Part shown: positions 53,391 to 62,436 of the stretch, piece by piece | Numbering within the stretch: the stretch's first letter is position 1 | Layout: every line of letters starts with the position of its first letter | NCBI GenBank assembly: GCA_022447225.1 | Contig: JAKVAZ010000002.1 | Span: forward strand, 124,001-188,000 | DNA length: 64,000 nucleotides | Reading direction: 5' to 3' | Source: Fuerstiella sp. | GTDB lineage: Bacteria; Planctomycetota; Planctomycetia; Planctomycetales; Planctomycetaceae | The notes under the pieces: generated by a model | What the model saw: the letters and a program-made list of their open reading frames with translations, nothing else | What the model was told of the DNA's origin: nothing | The model's database searches: none | Translations under genes and position numbers: made by a program

Positions 53391-54773
53391 ATGCGCTGTC
53401 GTCTGCTGCCTGCCGTCCTGTTCCTGATCGCTGTGTGTTCGCGGTTTTGCTCAGCAGCCGACTGGCCACAGTTTCGGGGTTTTTACGGGAATGGAATTAC
53501 GGAGGATGAATTTCCACTAAAGTGGGATGCTGAAACAAACGTGCGCTGGAAAGTCGATATCCCCGGCGAAGGCTGGTCGGCGCCTGTTGTCTGGGATAAC
53601 AAATTGTTTCTCACGGTTGCCATTATGACGAAGAAGCCACCGGCGGAGCCGCAGCCCGCTCCGGATCGGGCACTTCAGAGAGGTCGCGGAAATCGACCAC
53701 AGGGAGGTCGACGAGGTCGACGAGGTCGATACAAAAATAATATCTCCAGTGCGGAATTCCGCTGGGAGATCCGATGTCTGGATACAGACACCGGTGACTT
53801 GATATGGAAACGAGTTGTACGTGAAGGAAATCCGACGCAGGGGCATCATTTACAGAACACCTATGCAACCGAGACGCCGATTACGGATGGAGAGCGTGTA
53901 TATGCCTATTTCGGTATGAACGGGCTTTACTGCTGCAACATGGATGGTGAGCCAGTCTGGGAAAACGATCCGGGCAGCTTTGTCATGCGAAATGACTGGG
54001 GAACATCCAGTTCACCCGTCCTTTACGACGACATGCTGTACCTGCAGATTGACAGTCAGGAACAGTCGTTTTTGGCAGCGTTTGATGCAGAGACTGGTGA
54101 TCAAATCTGGCGAATGGACCGGGATGAACCTTCTCAGTACAGTTCGCCTGTGATCTGGCGAAACAGTGTTCGCGCTGAACTGGTGACCAGCGGAAAAGTT
54201 GCACGTTCCTATGATCCGGAATCGGGCAAACTTTTGTGGCAGCTTGATCTGAGTGGCGGACGGAGTTCGGCAACACCGCTGGCTGTCGGCGATCGACTGT
54301 ACGTCGGGTCTGAAGTGAGGAATCGTGGAAGCGAGGGCGGTGGCGGATATCTCTTCGCGGTCAAGGCCGGAGCAAAAGGAATGATCGTATCCGGTGACAC
54401 GAACAGTGTGGCCTGGTCGCAGCCCCGATCCGGGATTCAGATGGCATCCCCTGTTCTTTGCAAAGGGCATCTGTATCTCTTCGAAAGACGACGCGGAGTA
54501 CTGCACTGCATCAGTGCTGACACGGGAGAAATGGTTTACGAGGAACGCGTTCCCGGAGCTCGCGCATTTTGGTCGTCCCCATGGGTGTTACGGGACAAAG
54601 TCTTCTGTCTGGACGACGAAGGGGCGACCCACGTTATTCAGGGCGGTTCGGACTTTCGTGTGCTGCACACCAATCAACTCGATGAACAGGTCTGGTCAAC
54701 ACCCGCGATTGCCGATGGTGCTGTTTTCATTCGGACCCGTGAGTCACTGTACTGCATAGCTTCGCGAAGCTGA
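53391..54773 (+). CDS. Secreted PQQ-type beta-propeller repeat protein with Arg/Gly-rich loop
   Basis: 460 residues from ATG 53391, preceded by GGAGAG at about 5 bases; an in-frame start at 53355 has none. Signal peptide about 1-22, mature start ADWPQFRGFYGNGITEDEFP. Propeller blades such as SAPVVWDNKLFLTV, TPITDGERVYAYFGMNGLYCC, SSPVLYDDMLYLQIDS, ATPLAVGDRLYVGSE, SSPWVLRDKVFCLDDEG. Between blades one and two (about residues 80-113) is a Pro- then Arg/Gly-rich insert (DRALQRGRGNRPQGGRRGRRG), encoded in part by a tandem AGGTCGACG repeat. The other two propeller proteins of this window lack it. Role unknown. Confidence 0.87.
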   Translation: MRCRLLPAVLFLIAVCSRFCSAADWPQFRGFYGNGITEDEFPLKWDAETNVRWKVDIPGEGWSAPVVWDNKLFLTVAIMTKKPPAEPQPAPDRALQRGRGNRPQGGRRGRRGRYKNNISSAEFRWEIRCLDTDTGDLIWKRVVREGNPTQGHHLQNTYATETPITDGERVYAYFGMNGLYCCNMDGEPVWENDPGSFVMRNDWGTSSSPVLYDDMLYLQIDSQEQSFLAAFDAETGDQIWRMDRDEPSQYSSPVIWRNSVRAELVTSGKVARSYDPESGKLLWQLDLSGGRSSATPLAVGDRLYVGSEVRNRGSEGGGGYLFAVKAGAKGMIVSGDTNSVAWSQPRSGIQMASPVLCKGHLYLFERRRGVLHCISADTGEMVYEERVPGARAFWSSPWVLRDKVFCLDDEGATHVIQGGSDFRVLHTNQLDEQVWSTPAIADGAVFIRTRESLYCIASRS

Positions 54774-54821
54774 TCGGGGCGGCTGCCGATAGATCAGTAT
54801 TGTTCAGTCACGGTTCGTTGT

Positions 54822-55871
54822 TCAGAATTCATCTGTCCGACAAAGTTGCAGGAGTGCATCTCTCAGCACCGGATAATGGACGTGAATACTGTAATGCTCA
54901 CGCACAAAATCGTGGCCGTTCCTGCCCATCTGGCAACGAAGATTGTCGTTCGTCAACAGGATTTTCAGTGCTTTTCTCCATTCGTCGGGTGAACGGGCAC
55001 TGAATCCGTTTTGTTCATGATTCAGAATGTCGATATTCACACCAACAGGGGAAGCAATTCCGGGGACCCCGGCAGCAAGGTACTGAATCAGCTTCATTCC
55101 GCATTTGAATCGATCCCATTCCTGATCTGAATACAGCGGCATCAGTCCTATGTCGATTGACTGCAGCTGTTGTACCTCTTCCTGTGCCGACCACGGTCTG
55201 TGCACGATTTTCACTCCGGTGAGGTCGATGTCATCAAGTCCGCTCAGTTCCGGTACAAACAGATGAAGTTCAAATTCAATTTCTGCTGCAACACTGCGCA
55301 GTGCTTCAGCGGCCGCACTGAGATACTGCAGGTTGCCGGTTGTTCCCATCCAGCCCACTGCCGGGGGAGTAGAAGTCTTCGCCGGGCCCGGAGTCAGGTA
55401 TTTTTCAATGTTGACGCAGGTCGGAATCTGCAGCGTATTCGGGTTCCATTGTTCAATCCGTTCCTCCAGAAAGCGATTTCCACAAACCACCAGATCTGCC
55501 ATTGGCAACAGTCGCTCAAATTTCTGTGGGTACCGCAGGAAAACCGCGTCATCAATATCGAGAACCAGACGACCACAGGCCCGCCGAAAGCGTTCTTCCA
55601 TATCAGATGTGGAATCATCAAAGATTTCACGTTCGACATAAACCAGGTCGTACCGGCCAAGAAATGCCCGCAGCCAGTGCCACCACCGGACACTCCGTTT
55701 TAGCAGCTGGCTCGGTCGAAATCCCATCCACGGAAAGTAGTCATATTTCTGCGGAAAACTGTTGGCGATGGTGCACCGGTGACCGTCCTCCCTGAAATGT
55801 TTCAGATAGGGAACAATTCGGAAGCGTGTTGACGGAGCCAGACGACCGGATGCCAGGAAGAGAATTTGCAT
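54822..55871 (-). CDS. Glycosyltransferase family 4
   Basis: 349 residues, last gene of a minus-strand sugar-transfer cluster. GT-B fold: N-terminal domain beginning MQILFLASGRLAPSTRFRIVPYLKHF, the middle LVLDIDDAVFLRYP segment, and C-terminal nucleotide-sugar domain with PAVGWMGTTGNLQYL, IVHRPWSAQEEVQQLQSIDIGLMPLYSDQEWDRFKCGMKLIQYLAAGVPGIAS containing the E/K-x7-E-like donor-binding element, here KLIQYLAAGVP. Transfers a sugar to a lipid or polysaccharide acceptor in the cytoplasm; donor unknown. Ends 48 bases before the convergent propeller gene end. Confidence 0.88.
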   Translation of the reverse strand: MQILFLASGRLAPSTRFRIVPYLKHFREDGHRCTIANSFPQKYDYFPWMGFRPSQLLKRSVRWWHWLRAFLGRYDLVYVEREIFDDSTSDMEERFRRACGRLVLDIDDAVFLRYPQKFERLLPMADLVVCGNRFLEERIEQWNPNTLQIPTCVNIEKYLTPGPAKTSTPPAVGWMGTTGNLQYLSAAAEALRSVAAEIEFELHLFVPELSGLDDIDLTGVKIVHRPWSAQEEVQQLQSIDIGLMPLYSDQEWDRFKCGMKLIQYLAAGVPGIASPVGVNIDILNHEQNGFSARSPDEWRKALKILLTNDNLRCQMGRNGHDFVREHYSIHVHYPVLRDALLQLCRTDEF

Positions 55872-56139
55872 TCGTTTGTTCCTGGTTAGGCCACCGGATG
55901 TTTGTGGTGTGGTCGTCAGAAAAAGTGAGAAATCCGAACGGGAATATCACAGTTCTGCGTTTCCGGAACCTGCAGACTCCATGTCGGCAGCCGGAAATCC
56001 GCAGTGAAGCAACCGGCAGCTACCCGCTATCCTGAACCGGATACTTCTATGTTGTCGGGTTTAATTTGTGGACGCGAGAGATGAGAAGCCTGACTTGTTC
56101 AAAAAGACGGGTTTCCTTCCCGAAATCCCACCTGGTTAT

Positions 56140-57249
56140 TTAATTCCGTTGCTGCCCGAGACATCGATACAGAAGTTGAATAATCCGGAGATCTGCGAAT
56201 TCATGTCGCGACTGCAGTTCCGGCAGGAGCGACAGGACATCGGTTACCGGCATCGTATAGGTGTCGTGCGGTGCTCCACTCGAAATGTCACGAATAAGTT
56301 GAAGAATATGCGGGTCACTTCGTCGGATAAGTCTGCGCAGCTTTCTCTGTACTCGCCTTGCCGCACGAATGATCCCCAGCATTGAACGAATCGGCCAGCC
56401 GGCACCGGATGACTCGTGAGAAATTGCAAGTATGTCGGGAGACAGATGATCCCTGAATGCTTCTTCGGCGACTTCCTCGAATTCTGATCCCGACACAGTG
56501 ACCATGATCTCCCGCTGTTTTTGTTCTATGATTCGACGGTATTCGTGATGTGATTTCTGTCTGTCGGTCAGCAGAATCGGGTCCGCGGGTACCCGGAATT
56601 TTGATGTGACTTCCTCAACACAGCCGATTGGTTCATTACTGAAGTAACGCATCCACAGATGCCAGTCTTCCAGGTTGTCGAGTGCCGGATCCAGCCCGCC
56701 ATACTGCTCAAATAACCTTCGATCGAACAGGCAGGCCTGAATCGGGAACGGGGTCTCACGCCACAGCCTCCATCTGCTGAACGGCTTCGTTGGTGTTTCC
56801 CGGGCAGGGGACTCGCTGTAACTCAGCGGAGTCAGTGAATGAATGTCGGTGGGGACCTCGAGAGAGATGCCGTAAACACCCTTTAATTGAGGTCTGAGCC
56901 GAATGTGTTCAACGAGATGGCGGAGGTGACCGGGAAGGAACTGGTCATCGTCATCCAGAAAATTAATCCACGAGCCCTCAGCGGCAGCGAGGCCGGCATT
57001 ACCCGCGACGCAGCGACCGGATGGCGAGAGACTCAGGTAGTTCAGGACGATTCCGTTGATATTCCTGAATTCATCAGCAACTGTTGATGAATGATGCCCT
57101 CCATCTTCAACGACATTGATTTCCAGGGGCCGGTAGTCCTGACTGACGATCGAGTGCAGACACTCTCGCAGCAGATTCCCGCGCTGACCGTGGGTTCGCA
57201 CGATAACGGAAACAAGCGGGCAGTCAGTTTCGGATGGTGATTGATTCAT
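56140..57249 (-). CDS. Glycosyltransferase family 2
   Basis: 369 residues from ATG 57249; a GTG at 57255 is also possible. GT-A fold with VSVIVRTHGQRGNLLRECLHSIVSQDYRPLEINVVEDGG, the CVAGNAGLAAAEGSWINFLDDDDQFLPGHL segment carrying the DxD-like DDDD, then GVYGIS, SRWRLWRETPFPIQACLFDRRLFEQYGGLDPAL and DWHLWMRYF. The C-terminal 130 residues are helical and of unknown function. Probably acts on the same cell-surface glycan as its neighbours. Confidence 0.88.
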   Translation of the reverse strand: MNQSPSETDCPLVSVIVRTHGQRGNLLRECLHSIVSQDYRPLEINVVEDGGHHSSTVADEFRNINGIVLNYLSLSPSGRCVAGNAGLAAAEGSWINFLDDDDQFLPGHLRHLVEHIRLRPQLKGVYGISLEVPTDIHSLTPLSYSESPARETPTKPFSRWRLWRETPFPIQACLFDRRLFEQYGGLDPALDNLEDWHLWMRYFSNEPIGCVEEVTSKFRVPADPILLTDRQKSHHEYRRIIEQKQREIMVTVSGSEFEEVAEEAFRDHLSPDILAISHESSGAGWPIRSMLGIIRAARRVQRKLRRLIRRSDPHILQLIRDISSGAPHDTYTMPVTDVLSLLPELQSRHEFADLRIIQLLYRCLGQQRN

Positions 57250-57357
57250 GGTCACGCGGGATTACACATGTCCGATAACAGTCATGACCGGCGACGCCTC
57301 TGCCTCATGACTATGATTTCGTCCTGCACACGGGATTGAGTACAGTTTTGCGTGTCG

Positions 57358-58521
57358 CTAAATATATTGTCTGAGCCAAAGATAGAATCGGTACAGAAGG
57401 AACTGTTCGATGCGAAACAGCTGGGCGGACTGCTGTTGCAGTACATTGATGGGTTGACCATAGAGTCTTTCCACATGACGCAGTCCGGGACCTTCGGCAG
57501 AGGTCAGCCATCCGTAGAAGCTGTGGGGGCCGTCAGCAAACGGATGGGGAAAGCGTTGCTGCAGTTCAGGATCGCTGCGATAGTAAACGCGGTGCGAATT
57601 CATGATAGGTCTGCCGTTGTCATACCGGGCGTAATGCCATTCCGCCTCCCGGCACTCTGCTTCGCCGTTTTGTTCACACCGTGTCAAATACCACTGGATC
57701 AGCTTGGTTACGTTGGGTGTGTTGATTCCGGGGTAAGCTTTGACTCCCAGGGTCTTTGGATCCTGTACTCCTGAAAAATGATAAAAGCACAACGGCTGAC
57801 CGTCCACCAGTAACTCGCCAGAGGGTGTGCCGGAAACAGTACGCCGGGTGATGTTCCACGTTGCAGCATTGTAGACAGGAGAACGCAGGATTTTGACCCC
57901 TTCAAACTGACCGGGGACGAGGTCAATCCACCGCTGGTCAGTAAACAATCCACGTGGTTTGTCGTCGTGACAGAAATGGTGAAGCCGCTTTCGCCACCAG
58001 CTCGCGAATCGTCGTCCTTCTTCGCTGGCAGCAATACCAAGAAACCCCAGATTGTAGGTGCCGTGTGCCAGACTGGAGATCTCATTTCGAATGATCAGTT
58101 CCGGATCGTTTTCCGCAGACGGACAGTGTGGCGTCAATAGAATTGAAGACGTATTCAGGTGCGCAAACAGCGGATCGAGCGGACTGAATACAACGATGTC
58201 CGGGTCAAGATACAACACCTGATCTTCGGATCTGTCTTCGAACAGGTGCATGAGAGCTGCCGCCTTGACCGCCGTACAGGCTTCCACAACGTCATGCTGG
58301 AAGATCCAGCTGTCCCGGTCTGGAATATCGAGATCCTCGGGAGTCAGTACATGATCAAACGGTTCCGAACTGTCCTCAATCCCTCTCCGCAGATCGTTCG
58401 GTACGGGATCAACCAGCACCAGGTAGAGTGTCGTGTCAGGATTATGCCTCCTGACGGATTCCGCCAGAGTGCGGGCTTTTGCCAGATAACGGAGGTTGGC
58501 CGAGGTGTAGACTGCGGTCAT
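57358..58521 (-). CDS. GT8-like glycosyltransferase
   Basis: 387 residues, ATG 58521. GT-A type with VYTSANLRYLAKARTLAESVRRHNPDTTLYLVLVD at the start, the VLYLDPDIVVFSPLDPLF metal/donor site (DPD) and an acceptor region with NLGFLGIAASEEGRRFASWW and WNITRR. The last 100 residues are specific to this protein. It resembles GT8-like enzymes that act on surface polysaccharide. The start ATG overlaps the TGA of a small ORF (58518-58757) as ATGA, which indicates coupled translation. Confidence 0.75.
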   Translation of the reverse strand: MTAVYTSANLRYLAKARTLAESVRRHNPDTTLYLVLVDPVPNDLRRGIEDSSEPFDHVLTPEDLDIPDRDSWIFQHDVVEACTAVKAAALMHLFEDRSEDQVLYLDPDIVVFSPLDPLFAHLNTSSILLTPHCPSAENDPELIIRNEISSLAHGTYNLGFLGIAASEEGRRFASWWRKRLHHFCHDDKPRGLFTDQRWIDLVPGQFEGVKILRSPVYNAATWNITRRTVSGTPSGELLVDGQPLCFYHFSGVQDPKTLGVKAYPGINTPNVTKLIQWYLTRCEQNGEAECREAEWHYARYDNGRPIMNSHRVYYRSDPELQQRFPHPFADGPHSFYGWLTSAEGPGLRHVERLYGQPINVLQQQSAQLFRIEQFLLYRFYLWLRQYI

Positions 58522-58757
58522 GCTGCTACTCCGTACGACTGCCGGGTATGGTCAACGCCGGGATGCAGCTGAACGCTTTCGTGAATGAGACGACAGTCCG
58601 ACCCTGACTGTGCCGGTAGTGAAACCAGGCTGTTTGCCACGGCACTCTTCCGGGACTGAGTCGTCTGTAGAAACACCGTGGTGGTCATCGTGAACACCTG
58701 CTTTTCGGAGGCTGCCGGAACCAAAGGTACGTTGGCGAAGTCTTGGCAATTGCTCAT
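58518..58757 (-). CDS. Small protein coupled to the GT8-like gene
   Basis: 79 residues, ATG 58757, TGA overlapping the ATG of the next gene (ATGA at 58521-58518). Sequence begins MSNCQDFANVPLVPAASEKQ; an internal ATG 58688 would leave 56 residues. Mixed, soluble-looking composition with no signal peptide, and ordinary codons throughout. No family recognised. A tight ATGA overlap with a glycosyltransferase gene is the main reason to believe it is real. No clear ribosome site precedes the ATG. It could be a small regulator or subunit of the transferase, or only a leader frame. Confidence 0.45.
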   Translation of the reverse strand: MSNCQDFANVPLVPAASEKQVFTMTTTVFLQTTQSRKSAVANSLVSLPAQSGSDCRLIHESVQLHPGVDHTRQSYGVAA

Positions 58758-58808
58758 GGTTATTTAAATCAATTCCGGATTTATCAACTTTCAGAAAGCC
58801 GAAGTCGG

Positions 58809-61646
58809 TCAGTACCATTGCTTACGTGTGCGTGGTGGAAATGCGGGGCGATAATCGACGTGACTGATGCTGACATTCGGATTCATATTCGGATCAGCAG
58901 CAATTCGGCCGGACCATCGCCGTCTCAGGGTGTCACGCTCGTGACGATCCCGCTCAGATTCCTGAGCTGTGACCGTTTTTCCCAGGCTTGCGGATTCGTG
59001 ATGGTACAGTTGCGCATACGGAGTCCAGACAATTCGGTATCCGGCGGAAATGATACGCAGACAAAGATCCACATCGCTGTATCCGATGGGGAAGTGGAGT
59101 TCATCAAACCCGCCCACTGCACGGTAAACGGATTTTCGCAGCACCATGCAGGCTGCAGTCACGCAGGAGACGTTCTGAATCAGGTTCAGTCGACCGAACG
59201 CGACAGGTGTATCTGCCGGGAGACCTGCAAAAGCATGTCCGGTCGCACCACCGGTTCCAACAAGCACTCCGGCATGCTGAATCGTATCATCCGGATACAG
59301 CAGTTTGGCCCCGACAGCACCGATTTGATTGCGCATCGCGTGTGAAACCATTTCCCGAAGCCAGCCCGATTCCGTAACTTCGGTATCATTGTTGAGCAGA
59401 CAAATCACCTCCCCGTTCGCGGATTCCACTGCAAAGTTGTTAATTGCTGAATAATTGAAGGCTGAATTGTAATCCAGAATCCGTATGCCGTTACGGGAAC
59501 GTACAGATTCAAAATACGTATGTGTCTCTGCCTGAACACTGTTATTGTTGATGATAATAATTTCCAGATCTGGATAGTCAGTCCCGTTCAGCAGGCCGTC
59601 GACACAGCGTTGCAGGAGAGTCGCCTGGTCTTTTGTCGGAACAATAACGCTGACCAGCGGTGGATTGTCGAGTCTGTATCGGACCCGATACAGAGGGCGG
59701 TCCGGTGTCGGCCGGTATTCAACATCAGCACTCACTCCCTTTCGGGACAGATGCTCGTGAATTAACCGGCGACCGGATTCAACGAATGTCTCTGCGCAGT
59801 CTGTACCCGCACTGACACTCAGTGAACGATGTCCCCGGTGATAGAGTACCGTCGGGATGTGTTGAATCCTGTTGCCTGATGTGGCTTCAATACATCGTAG
59901 TGTCAGATCATAGTTCTCGTATCCCTCGAACCCTGCTCGATAGGACCCGGCATCCAGTACAAGCTGCCGGCGAAGCAAGGCCAGGTGGCCGATCATATCG
60001 CAGGACAGCATCATGTCCGGATTCCAGTCTGTCTTAAAAAACGGATCGATGCTGCGGCCGTTGCGGTCGCGTTGGTCTTCATCGCTGTAGATGATATCGG
60101 ATTCGGGATTTCTGTTGAGTTCTTCCGCAACCAAATACAGGGCATGTTCGGCAAGTTCATCATTGTGGCCAAGAATCGCCACGAATTCACCGGATGCCAT
60201 TGCCAGTGCAGCATTTGAGGATACCCAAAGGTGTTTGCGCTCCTGATGAAAGCAGCAATCAATTCGAGGATCCGACTTCTGATACTGCTTCAAAATTCTG
60301 CGAACACCCGATTGGTCCGGTGCATTATCCACAATGCACAATTGCCAGTTCGTATATAGCTGGTTCCGTACTGATTCGATGGCCGTCTTCAGTGTGTTTG
60401 CGGATGGTTGGTCGATGGTCATCAGCAGCGATACTGTTGGCCGGTTCTCCAGTGACTCGGTACGCTGCAGGATCGTCGTCTTGTCAGCATCTGTCAGCGT
60501 GTCAAACTTTCGAATCCATCTGGCGTATTCCTGTCTGCTGATACTGAACAGATATTCCAGCACCCGGTATTCGCTGTTGAAGCCCGCCGCTCCGCGACTG
60601 ATCATCGATCGTCCGATCTTCAGGAACCAGTCAGGATGACGAAGCAGGGTGGTGGCCAGGAATGCAGCAAACGGTGGACTTTGCTTACAGGCGACGGCCA
60701 GTTCGAAGCAGCGAGCGGCGACTGAATGTAGTCTGCCACACGGACGTATCGTGTAGGAAATTTTTGTCTGCAGCGGTAGTTTTGACTTCCAGCGTCCGTA
60801 GAGAAAGCACAGTCGACGGTGTCTGTCTGCGTCCTCGGTTCGATACTGTTTTTCCAGTTCATCGCTGATCTTGAGGTGATTCCGGGAGAGTTTGGCCGTG
60901 ATCTGCCTGGCGTACGGAGTTCCAAGTCTCCTCCGCAGTCGACACAGGATCCTGTTCAGGTTCCGGTAGTGAAGGGATTTGTCTGTGGGGGCAGTTTGCC
61001 GGCCGGTACGCAACACAACAGTTGCCATGGTTTCGTCGATATATCCGATGTCACTACAGGTCCCATAGAGTACCAGCCAGTCCAGTACCGCATTTGCTGA
61101 AAGCACGAGCGGCCAGTCCGGTGCCGGACTGATCAGGTCCCGACGTACGACTGCCGAACATTGTGTGATGGAATCGATCTTCAGCAGATCATCTGCGGAA
61201 AGTGTGGAATGGTCAGAACTCCGAACGACTGATGTCAGGTTGGTGTCTGATTCGTCGACACATTGAACATCATGGCAGCATACGGCACACGATGGATTTT
61301 GCTCCAGATAGTCGATCTGCCGGCTCAGCTTGGATTTCACCATCCAGACGCTGTCACAATCCAGTACGGCAACAAACGGAGCGGAGCACTCTTTGAGTAC
61401 CGCGGCAAACGTGTGATTGGGGCCGACGTCTCTGCCGGTATGAACGATGCGCACCGTATCTGAATGTTTGGATGCGAGTTCTTTAAGTTTTAGGTGACGG
61501 CCTGAGACCGGATTATTGATGCCCACTACAATTTCTACGGCGAATTCCGTTTGCTGTCTGAGTACGCTGTCGATAGCAGCCGCTGCGGACGGGTGATCGT
61601 CGTCGTAGAGCAGGGCCACACTGACTTTGGGAACCTGAGGCTGCAT
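58809..61646 (-). CDS. Large glycosyltransferase with three GT2 modules
   Basis: 945 residues from ATG 61646; TTG 61649 is also in frame. Three GT-A (family 2) modules: the first at about 8-230 (VSVALLYDDDHPSAAAAIDSVL, FVAVLDCDSVW), the second at about 400-620 (VSLLMTIDQPSANTLKTAIESVRNQLYTNWQLCIVDNA, EFVAILGHNDELAEHAL, SDIIYSDEDQRD), and the third at about 665-900 (VSVIVPTKDQATLLQRCVDGLL, VICLLNNDTEVTESGWL, VGGFDELHFPIGYSDVDLCLRI). A helical linker of about 150 residues separates modules one and two. Modules two and three have good DxD-like sites, the first is more divergent. Such proteins build repeating surface polysaccharides. First large gene of the cluster. Confidence 0.88.
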   Translation of the reverse strand: MQPQVPKVSVALLYDDDHPSAAAAIDSVLRQQTEFAVEIVVGINNPVSGRHLKLKELASKHSDTVRIVHTGRDVGPNHTFAAVLKECSAPFVAVLDCDSVWMVKSKLSRQIDYLEQNPSCAVCCHDVQCVDESDTNLTSVVRSSDHSTLSADDLLKIDSITQCSAVVRRDLISPAPDWPLVLSANAVLDWLVLYGTCSDIGYIDETMATVVLRTGRQTAPTDKSLHYRNLNRILCRLRRRLGTPYARQITAKLSRNHLKISDELEKQYRTEDADRHRRLCFLYGRWKSKLPLQTKISYTIRPCGRLHSVAARCFELAVACKQSPPFAAFLATTLLRHPDWFLKIGRSMISRGAAGFNSEYRVLEYLFSISRQEYARWIRKFDTLTDADKTTILQRTESLENRPTVSLLMTIDQPSANTLKTAIESVRNQLYTNWQLCIVDNAPDQSGVRRILKQYQKSDPRIDCCFHQERKHLWVSSNAALAMASGEFVAILGHNDELAEHALYLVAEELNRNPESDIIYSDEDQRDRNGRSIDPFFKTDWNPDMMLSCDMIGHLALLRRQLVLDAGSYRAGFEGYENYDLTLRCIEATSGNRIQHIPTVLYHRGHRSLSVSAGTDCAETFVESGRRLIHEHLSRKGVSADVEYRPTPDRPLYRVRYRLDNPPLVSVIVPTKDQATLLQRCVDGLLNGTDYPDLEIIIINNNSVQAETHTYFESVRSRNGIRILDYNSAFNYSAINNFAVESANGEVICLLNNDTEVTESGWLREMVSHAMRNQIGAVGAKLLYPDDTIQHAGVLVGTGGATGHAFAGLPADTPVAFGRLNLIQNVSCVTAACMVLRKSVYRAVGGFDELHFPIGYSDVDLCLRIISAGYRIVWTPYAQLYHHESASLGKTVTAQESERDRHERDTLRRRWSGRIAADPNMNPNVSISHVDYRPAFPPRTRKQWY

Positions 61647-61649
61647 CAA

Positions 61650-62436
61650 TTTCGCTTCGTTGCTGTTAGTGAGGTATCAGCTGATGGGAACGATCTGTGT
61701 GGGAGCCATTTCACGATACGATGGTTGAACAGCAACAATACCAGCATCGTATGCCGGATGACTGTACTTCTGCGCGGTAAGACTGTCCGGCAAATCGGGC
61801 TGAGATTTGGAATATGATGCACGGAGGGCATCGAGCAGAGTCCTGGCTTGTGATGACATAGAACAAGATGACGGATTCGACGTGAAGAGAACGGCGTATA
61901 CGAACATGCCGGGAGCTGTGAATGTCAGCTTCCGGGTTGACTGCTGTCGCAGAAACAGGCGATCCTCCTCGCCTGTTCCGCATGTGAATCTCTTCTGCTG
62001 TTTTCCAGAACCGGTTCCCACCGGTTGAAGTCAAATCAATAAGCAGTTGCTGTCGGTCCTACGTTTGATCAGATAAGTGAATAGAAATAAATTTCCGCTG
62101 AAATCAGCCCGACAGCAGAACGTCGCCTGCCAATCGCGGTTTGTGCGGCCGTATCGCAATCGAATTCAGACGAATGCCTGAAAACACTTCCGATGTGTCG
62201 CTCTGAATATCGGCAAAAATTCGTCAGAATCCGCACCGAAAGATACTGAACCTGCCAACACTGTGACTTGATTCCGTATTCGGAATTAGACCTGATTGAG
62301 TCAGGTCACTCGTTGGTGATCTTGGATATGCTGAGTCATTGACACCACCTTGCCGGAGTGTGGAATTGAGAGTTGGCCTGGATAACCGATCGATTTGCCT
62401 TCACCGTCAGAGAATTATGTCGAGACAGGGCAAGTT
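61650..62436. other. Divergent intergenic region upstream of the glycosyltransferase cluster
   Basis: About 790 bases between the cluster and a plus-strand lipoprotein gene. A possible small gene lies at 61677-61859 (listed). The remainder shows no clear promoter, hairpin or gene; a fairly AT-rich pocket lies near 62075-62100. Confidence 0.35.
61677..61859 (-). CDS. Possible small protein ahead of the glycosyltransferase cluster
   Basis: 60 residues from ATG 61859, MSSQARTLLDALRASYSKSQ and on to YREMAPTQIVPIS, stop at 61677, 30 bases before the large glycosyltransferase. The same frame is open upstream to 62021 with an ATG at 61907. Codon use and composition are protein-like, but no ribosome site is clear and no family is recognised. 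Confidence 0.35.
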   Translation of the reverse strand: MSSQARTLLDALRASYSKSQPDLPDSLTAQKYSHPAYDAGIVAVQPSYREMAPTQIVPIS

